Positions 59,971 to 64,000 of a stretch of 64,000 nucleotides of DNA are shown in pieces. Below the pieces are notes generated by a model. It was not told the origin of the DNA. It was given only the letters and a program-made list of their open reading frames with translations, and searched no databases. Numbering within the stretch: the stretch's first letter is position 1; each line of letters starts with the position of its first letter. The DNA is from Pseudoalteromonas luteoviolacea S2607 (GTDB lineage Bacteria; Pseudomonadota; Gammaproteobacteria; Enterobacterales; Alteromonadaceae). The stretch lies in assembly GCF_001625575.1 (NCBI RefSeq), contig NZ_AUXV01000022.1, forward strand, positions 1 to 64,000. The letters run 5' to 3'. Both the position numbers and the translations under genes were made by a program.

Positions 59971-60831
59971 TCACAGCAAGCTGCCCTGTTTTGGTTGTTG
60001 TTCAGCTGGGAATGGAAGTAAGACTTTATGATCAATGCCGAGATCTTGAGTAAACTGCCGCGCGAGAAGGGGAGAGTCGTAATTATCGGCTGTGTGAAAG
60101 AATACCAAGGGTTCCTTGCCTTCCTTTAACCAACCACGGATTTTGTTGAGCCAAGGGGCGTAAAACTGCCTATTCTCTTGAAGGTTAGAGCAGCCAACAA
60201 ATCTGACCATTGGGCGATTGCCAGTGGCAATGACATTGACCGGGACGCGTGGCTTTTTACGCTGGGCATCTATGATGGCAGGTGTGCTGGCTGGCTCACT
60301 AAATAATGGGCGGGTGTCCATGATGATACGGTTAATGCTATTTTGCATTAGGTACTGATTGAATCGTTTTTCATTTTCATCTTTTTGAAAAAAACCTAAA
60401 TTGCGTACCTCAATACCTACACATAGCTCCTTGGGCAACATCGTCATGAACGCTTCAATACGATTCAAGTGCTCGGGGCCGCAATTAGCGGGTAACTGGA
60501 CCATAATCATGGCCATCTTTTCAAATAGGGGAGAAAACAACTTACACCATTCTAGCGTTTCTCTCTGACAGTTTTGCAAAGCTAATTCGTGTGTAATCTG
60601 TTTAGATACTTTAAAGGTAAATTTAAAGTCATCGGGGACAGCATCTCTCCACTGCAAAATAGTGTCAGCTTTAGGATTGGCATAAAAGCTGGTATTGCCT
60701 TCGACACTATTAAATATTCCGGCATACTCTTTAAGCATATTGGCGTTTTGGCAATGTTGACTAAAAAAGCGACCTTTCCAGTGTGAAGAGCTCCATTGTG
60801 GGCAACCTAAATAAAGCATAACGTCTTTCAT
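59971..60831 (-). CDS. yecE: DUF72 family protein (YecE-like)
   Basis: The protein is 286 aa from the ATG at 60831 (M17 of the open frame; M21 is an alternative). Key stretches are LGCPQWSSSHWKGRF, NSVEGNTSFYANPKADTILQ (first part of the family signature), FTFKVSKQITHE, and KELCVGIEVRNLGFF. DUF72 has a TIM-barrel fold and no known enzyme activity. yecE is also near aspS in E. coli, and here it is divergent from it. Confidence 0.9.
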   Translation of the reverse strand: MKDVMLYLGCPQWSSSHWKGRFFSQHCQNANMLKEYAGIFNSVEGNTSFYANPKADTILQWRDAVPDDFKFTFKVSKQITHELALQNCQRETLEWCKLFSPLFEKMAMIMVQLPANCGPEHLNRIEAFMTMLPKELCVGIEVRNLGFFQKDENEKRFNQYLMQNSINRIIMDTRPLFSEPASTPAIIDAQRKKPRVPVNVIATGNRPMVRFVGCSNLQENRQFYAPWLNKIRGWLKEGKEPLVFFHTADNYDSPLLARQFTQDLGIDHKVLLPFPAEQQPKQGSLL

Positions 60832-61017
60832 TGATGTTTTTTCTAAGTCTAACAAACTGTGAGTACCTAAAAAAACCAACTTTACACATAATGATCATGA
60901 TTGGAGGATGACAAAGCGGCCTATTTTTATATAATTGGCGATTATTTTTGTTAATTACGATAGCCCGTAGGCGAAACTGCACTTTGAAATGTAAAAGCCT
61001 AGGCAAATAGGAACGAT

Positions 61018-62793
61018 ATGCGCTCTATATATTGCGGAAAATTAAATAAGGACCACGTAGGTCAGGAAGTCGAACTATGTGGTTGGATCAACAAGCGCCG
61101 TGACTTAGGTGGATTAATTTTCGTCGACTTAAGAGATCGCGAAGGCCTAGTACAAGTTGTATTTGACCCAGAAGTTGACGGGTTAATGGATGTTGCAAAC
61201 ACATTGCGTCAAGAGTTTTGTGTGAAAGTAACAGGTAGTGTACGTGCAAGGCCTGATAGCCAAGTAAACAAAGACATGGCAACGGGTGAAGTTGAAATCT
61301 TGGGCACAGGTCTTGAAATAATCAACCGTTCTGAGCCGCTACCGTTAGATTTCAATCAACAAAACTCAGAAGAGCGTCGCCTTAAGTACCGTTACTTAGA
61401 TCTTAGACGCTTAGAGATGAGTGACCGTATCAAGCTACGTGCTAAGGCATCAAGCTTTGTTCGTCGCTTCTTAGATACTAATGACTTCCTAGACATTGAA
61501 ACGCCAGTTTTAACGAAAGCGACTCCAGAAGGCGCACGTGATTACTTAGTGCCTAGTCGTGTACATAAAGGCAGCTTTTACGCTTTGCCTCAGTCTCCAC
61601 AGTTGTTCAAGCAATTGCTCATGATGTCTGGCTTCGATCGTTACTATCAAATCGTTAAGTGCTTCCGTGATGAAGATTTACGTGCTGATAGACAACCTGA
61701 GTTTACACAAATCGATATCGAAACGTCTTTCATGACGTCTGATCAAGTGCGTGAAGTAACGGAGCGTCTGATCCGTGAAATGTGGCAAGAACTTCTAAAC
61801 GTTGATTTAGGCGAGTTCCCAGCAATGCCTTATGCAGAAGCTATGCGCCGTTTCGGTTCTGATAAGCCAGATCTGCGTAACCCGCTAGAGTTAGTAGATG
61901 TTGCTGATATCGTAAAAGATGTTGAGTTTAAAGTGCTGGCAGGTCCTGCGAATGATGAAAAAGGTCGTGTTGCAGTGCTTACAGTACCTGGTGGTGCAGA
62001 GCTATCTCGTAAACAAATTGACGAATACACTAAGTTTGTTGGTATCTATGGCGCGAAAGGCCTAGCTTGGATGAAAGTTAATGACCGCGAAGCTGGTATG
62101 GAAGGCGTTCAGTCTCCTATCGCTAAATTCCTCAACGAAGAGGTGATTGCGGCACTACTTGAGCGCACAAATGCACAAACAGGCGACATCATTCTATTTG
62201 GTGCTGATAAGCGTAACGTTGTAAACGAAGCAATGGGTGCGCTTCGTCTTAAAGTTGGCCTAGACAGAGAAATCACAGACCTAAACAAGTGGGCACCACT
62301 TTGGGTTGTTGACTTCCCAATGTTTGAAGAAGATGATGAAGGCAATCTTCATGCTGTACACCACCCATTCACGGCGCCAAAGGACATCAGTGCACAAGAG
62401 CTTGAGGCAAACCCAGCTGCAGCTATTTCAGATGCCTACGATATGGTTCTGAACGGCTATGAAGTGGGCGGTGGCTCTGTTCGTATCCATAACAACGAAA
62501 TGCAACAAGCGGCTTTCAGAATCTTGGGTATTGAAGAGCAAGAACAGCAAGACAAGTTTGGTTTCTTGTTAGATGCACTTAAGTACGGTACACCACCGCA
62601 TGCTGGTTTGGCATTTGGTCTAGACCGCCTTGTAATGTTACTGTGTGGTACAGATAACATTCGTGACGTAATTGCATTCCCGAAAACAACACAAGCTTCT
62701 TGCTTAATGACGAATGCGCCAAGTGTTGCTAACCCAGATGCATTAACTGAACTTGCAATTGCTGTACAGCAGGCACAAAGTGACGAGCAGTAA
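61018..62793 (+). CDS. aspS: Aspartyl-tRNA synthetase
   Basis: The protein is 591 aa (E. coli 590), a bacterial class II synthetase. It has the N-terminal OB anticodon-binding domain with [20 protein letters not shown] (about 22-41), motif 2 [18 protein letters not shown] (about 217), the GAD insertion domain (about 285-420), and motif 3 [12 protein letters not shown] (about 533). It charges tRNA-Asp. The bacterial form with GAD domain is usually discriminating when AsnS is present. Confidence 0.97.
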   Translation: MRSIYCGKLNKDHVGQEVELCGWINKRRDLGGLIFVDLRDREGLVQVVFDPEVDGLMDVANTLRQEFCVKVTGSVRARPDSQVNKDMATGEVEILGTGLEIINRSEPLPLDFNQQNSEERRLKYRYLDLRRLEMSDRIKLRAKASSFVRRFLDTNDFLDIETPVLTKATPEGARDYLVPSRVHKGSFYALPQSPQLFKQLLMMSGFDRYYQIVKCFRDEDLRADRQPEFTQIDIETSFMTSDQVREVTERLIREMWQELLNVDLGEFPAMPYAEAMRRFGSDKPDLRNPLELVDVADIVKDVEFKVLAGPANDEKGRVAVLTVPGGAELSRKQIDEYTKFVGIYGAKGLAWMKVNDREAGMEGVQSPIAKFLNEEVIAALLERTNAQTGDIILFGADKRNVVNEAMGALRLKVGLDREITDLNKWAPLWVVDFPMFEEDDEGNLHAVHHPFTAPKDISAQELEANPAAAISDAYDMVLNGYEVGGGSVRIHNNEMQQAAFRILGIEEQEQQDKFGFLLDALKYGTPPHAGLAFGLDRLVMLLCGTDNIRDVIAFPKTTQASCLMTNAPSVANPDALTELAIAVQQAQSDEQ

Positions 62794-62809
62794 TTTAATA
62801 ACATGATTG

Positions 62810-62838
62810 AAAAGGCGGCCTTAATGGCCGCCTTTTTT
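62810..62838 (+). terminator. Terminator after aspS
   Basis: A perfect AAAAGGCGGCC / GGCCGCCTTTT stem with a TTAAT loop and six T residues. It separates aspS from the SOS-controlled ruv operon. Confidence 0.92.
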
Positions 62839-62845
62839 GTTTTGA

Positions 62846-62865
62846 TACTGGTAATCTATACAGTA
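62846..62865 (+). promoter_or_regulatory. LexA (SOS) box of the ruvCA operon
   Basis: TACTG-N10-CAGTA (CTG at 62848-62850, CAG at 62861-62863) is a good LexA operator, 38 bp before the ruvC start. It overlaps the probable promoter. Confidence 0.85.
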
Positions 62866-62903
62866 TTTTGGCATGATGTGGAAAAAATTAAGAGAGTAAT
62901 GCC

Positions 62904-63425
62904 TTGGCAGTTTTATTAGGTATAGACCCAGGTTCTAGATTTACCGGTTATGGTGTTATCCAACATCAAGGTGCAAAATTTCAGTACCTTGGCAGCGGTT
63001 GTATTAAGCTTGCCGATCATGACTTTCCCACTCGATTAAAAATGATCTATCAAGGGGTGAGTCAATTAATCGAACAGTTTTCGCCAGATAGCTTTGCTAT
63101 TGAGCAAGTCTTTATGGCGCATAACCCGGATTCGGCGTTAAAACTGGGTCAGGCCCGAGGTGCGGCAATAGTTGCTGCAACTATGCAAGACATCCCTGTG
63201 CATGAATACTCGGCAAGACAAATAAAGCAGGCTGTGGTTGGCACCGGTGGTGCGAATAAATCTCAGGTGCAAGAAATGGTAAAGCGCATTTTAAAGCTAC
63301 CTGGGACACCGCAGGCCGATGCCGCAGATGCGTTAGCTATTGCGATTTGTCATGCCCATTCTGAACAAAATTTAATTCGATTGGCAGGCAATGCTAAAAA
63401 AACAGTTCGTGGAAGGTTAAGATAA
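62904..63425 (+). CDS. ruvC: Holliday junction endonuclease RuvC
   Basis: The protein is 173 aa (E. coli 173). It starts at TTG 62904, giving [17 protein letters not shown]; no in-frame ATG matches the family start, and an AGAGAG sequence precedes it. Catalytic acids are in LGIDPGSR (Asp7), FAIEQVFM (Glu66) and [13 protein letters not shown] (Asp138, Asp141). It resolves Holliday junctions with RuvAB. It is SOS-controlled through the upstream LexA box and is followed by ruvA 2 nt later. Confidence 0.96.
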   Translation: MAVLLGIDPGSRFTGYGVIQHQGAKFQYLGSGCIKLADHDFPTRLKMIYQGVSQLIEQFSPDSFAIEQVFMAHNPDSALKLGQARGAAIVAATMQDIPVHEYSARQIKQAVVGTGGANKSQVQEMVKRILKLPGTPQADAADALAIAICHAHSEQNLIRLAGNAKKTVRGRLR

Positions 63426-63427
63426 CT

Positions 63428-64000
63428 ATGATAGGCAAATTAAGCGGAACTTTATTAGAAAAGCAACCTCCAGAGATCTTGATTGATGTCAATGGAGTAG
63501 GCTATGAAGTACAAATGCCAATGACATGCTTTTATGAGCTGCCGAATGTTGGTCAAGCAGCTGCTATTTTTACTCACTTCGTTGTACGCGAAGATGCGCA
63601 GTTACTATTTGGTTTTAATCACAAGACAGAACGTGCCTTGTTTAGAGAGTTAATTAAAGCAAATGGCGTTGGACCTAAGTTGGCTTTGGCAATTTTGTCG
63701 GGCATGTCCGCAGAGCAATTTGTCCACTGTGTGAATAATGGAGATGCATCTACGCTAGTTAAAATACCTGGTGTAGGCAAAAAGACGGCAGAACGACTAG
63801 TCTTAGAAATGAAAGATAAACTCAAAGACTTTGGCCATGATTTATTTACACCATTTAGCGACAATGCCGTGTTGCCGCCTCAGGAGGATCCCACCGTGGG
63901 TGCTTTACCTGCTGATGATGCTATTGCCGCGTTAATCGCATTGGGCTATAAAGCTGCACAAGCGCAAAAAGCTGTGAAAGGTGTTAAAGGTGAAGGCTTA
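63428..64000 (+). CDS. ruvA: Holliday junction helicase subunit RuvA (partial, cut by window edge)
   Basis: The first 191 codons are present with no stop before the edge; the full protein should be about 200-205 aa. The OB domain starts [20 protein letters not shown]. Domain II has two helix-hairpin-helix motifs: [14 protein letters not shown] (about 78) and [17 protein letters not shown] (about 113). The C-terminal domain III begins near 157. It targets RuvB to Holliday junctions. It follows ruvC by 2 nt. Confidence 0.96.
   Translation, partial: MIGKLSGTLLEKQPPEILIDVNGVGYEVQMPMTCFYELPNVGQAAAIFTHFVVREDAQLLFGFNHKTERALFRELIKANGVGPKLALAILSGMSAEQFVHCVNNGDASTLVKIPGVGKKTAERLVLEMKDKLKDFGHDLFTPFSDNAVLPPQEDPTVGALPADDAIAALIALGYKAAQAQKAVKGVKGEGL

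Overview
The window looks like a core chromosomal segment of a marine gammaproteobacterium of the order Alteromonadales, most likely Pseudoalteromonas. The reasons are an AT-rich genome, a TonB2 cluster with a DUF3450 gene and two ExbB/TolQ paralogues, an NADPH glutamate synthase operon, the dnaX-ybaB-recR-htpG order, a grpE gene preceded by an HrcA-like gene, and a ruvCA pair behind aspS. The genus is inferred from gene content and protein flavour; no database search was possible.

Layout. 1-350: three identical tRNA-Tyr genes on the minus strand with a shared promoter. 400-9,400: a small conserved gene, a YchJ-type SEC-C protein, a SulA-type division inhibitor with a LexA box, a Sel1-repeat protein, a purine permease, CysB, serine dehydratase, and a pabB-nudL pair. 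9,600-12,700: class I fumarase and a leucine-type dehydrogenase. 12,700-18,800: a CAT-like acetyltransferase, then the six-gene TonB2 energy-transduction operon. 19,000-24,000: a DUF885-like lipoprotein without its metal motif, a DksA/TraR-type protein, dusC, and an HvfABC-type (bufferin) operon whose precursor carries fourteen EGKCG motifs.

24,100-36,400: apt, dnaX (with a programmed -1 frameshift signal), ybaB, recR and htpG. This normally compact run is interrupted twice. Between ybaB and recR lie a large M48 membrane protease and a rhomboid protease. Between recR and htpG lie two paralogous single-span membrane proteins around a multi-span protein, and a pair of divergent XRE regulators facing an inverted repeat. 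These two insertions are the least explained part of the window.

36,400-45,500: thiol peroxidase, a receiver-CheC protein with a PAS-GGDEF diguanylate cyclase, the YeaG-YeaH-YcgB stress module, Fe superoxide dismutase and a monothiol glutaredoxin. 45,600-52,600: gltBD and a cytochrome b561. 52,600-64,000: recN with two LexA boxes, nadK, an hrcA-like gene and grpE each behind a heat-shock type promoter, two metallopeptidases, a GFA-fold protein, an orphan double-glycine peptide with two NSRASDCC repeats, a DUF72 protein, aspS, ruvC with a LexA box, and the start of ruvA cut by the window edge.

Connections visible in the sequence: three SOS sites (sulA, recN, ruvC) suggest a LexA regulon. A shared 17-bp palindromic site lies upstream of both the leucine dehydrogenase gene and gltBD, linking amino-acid deamination to glutamate synthesis.
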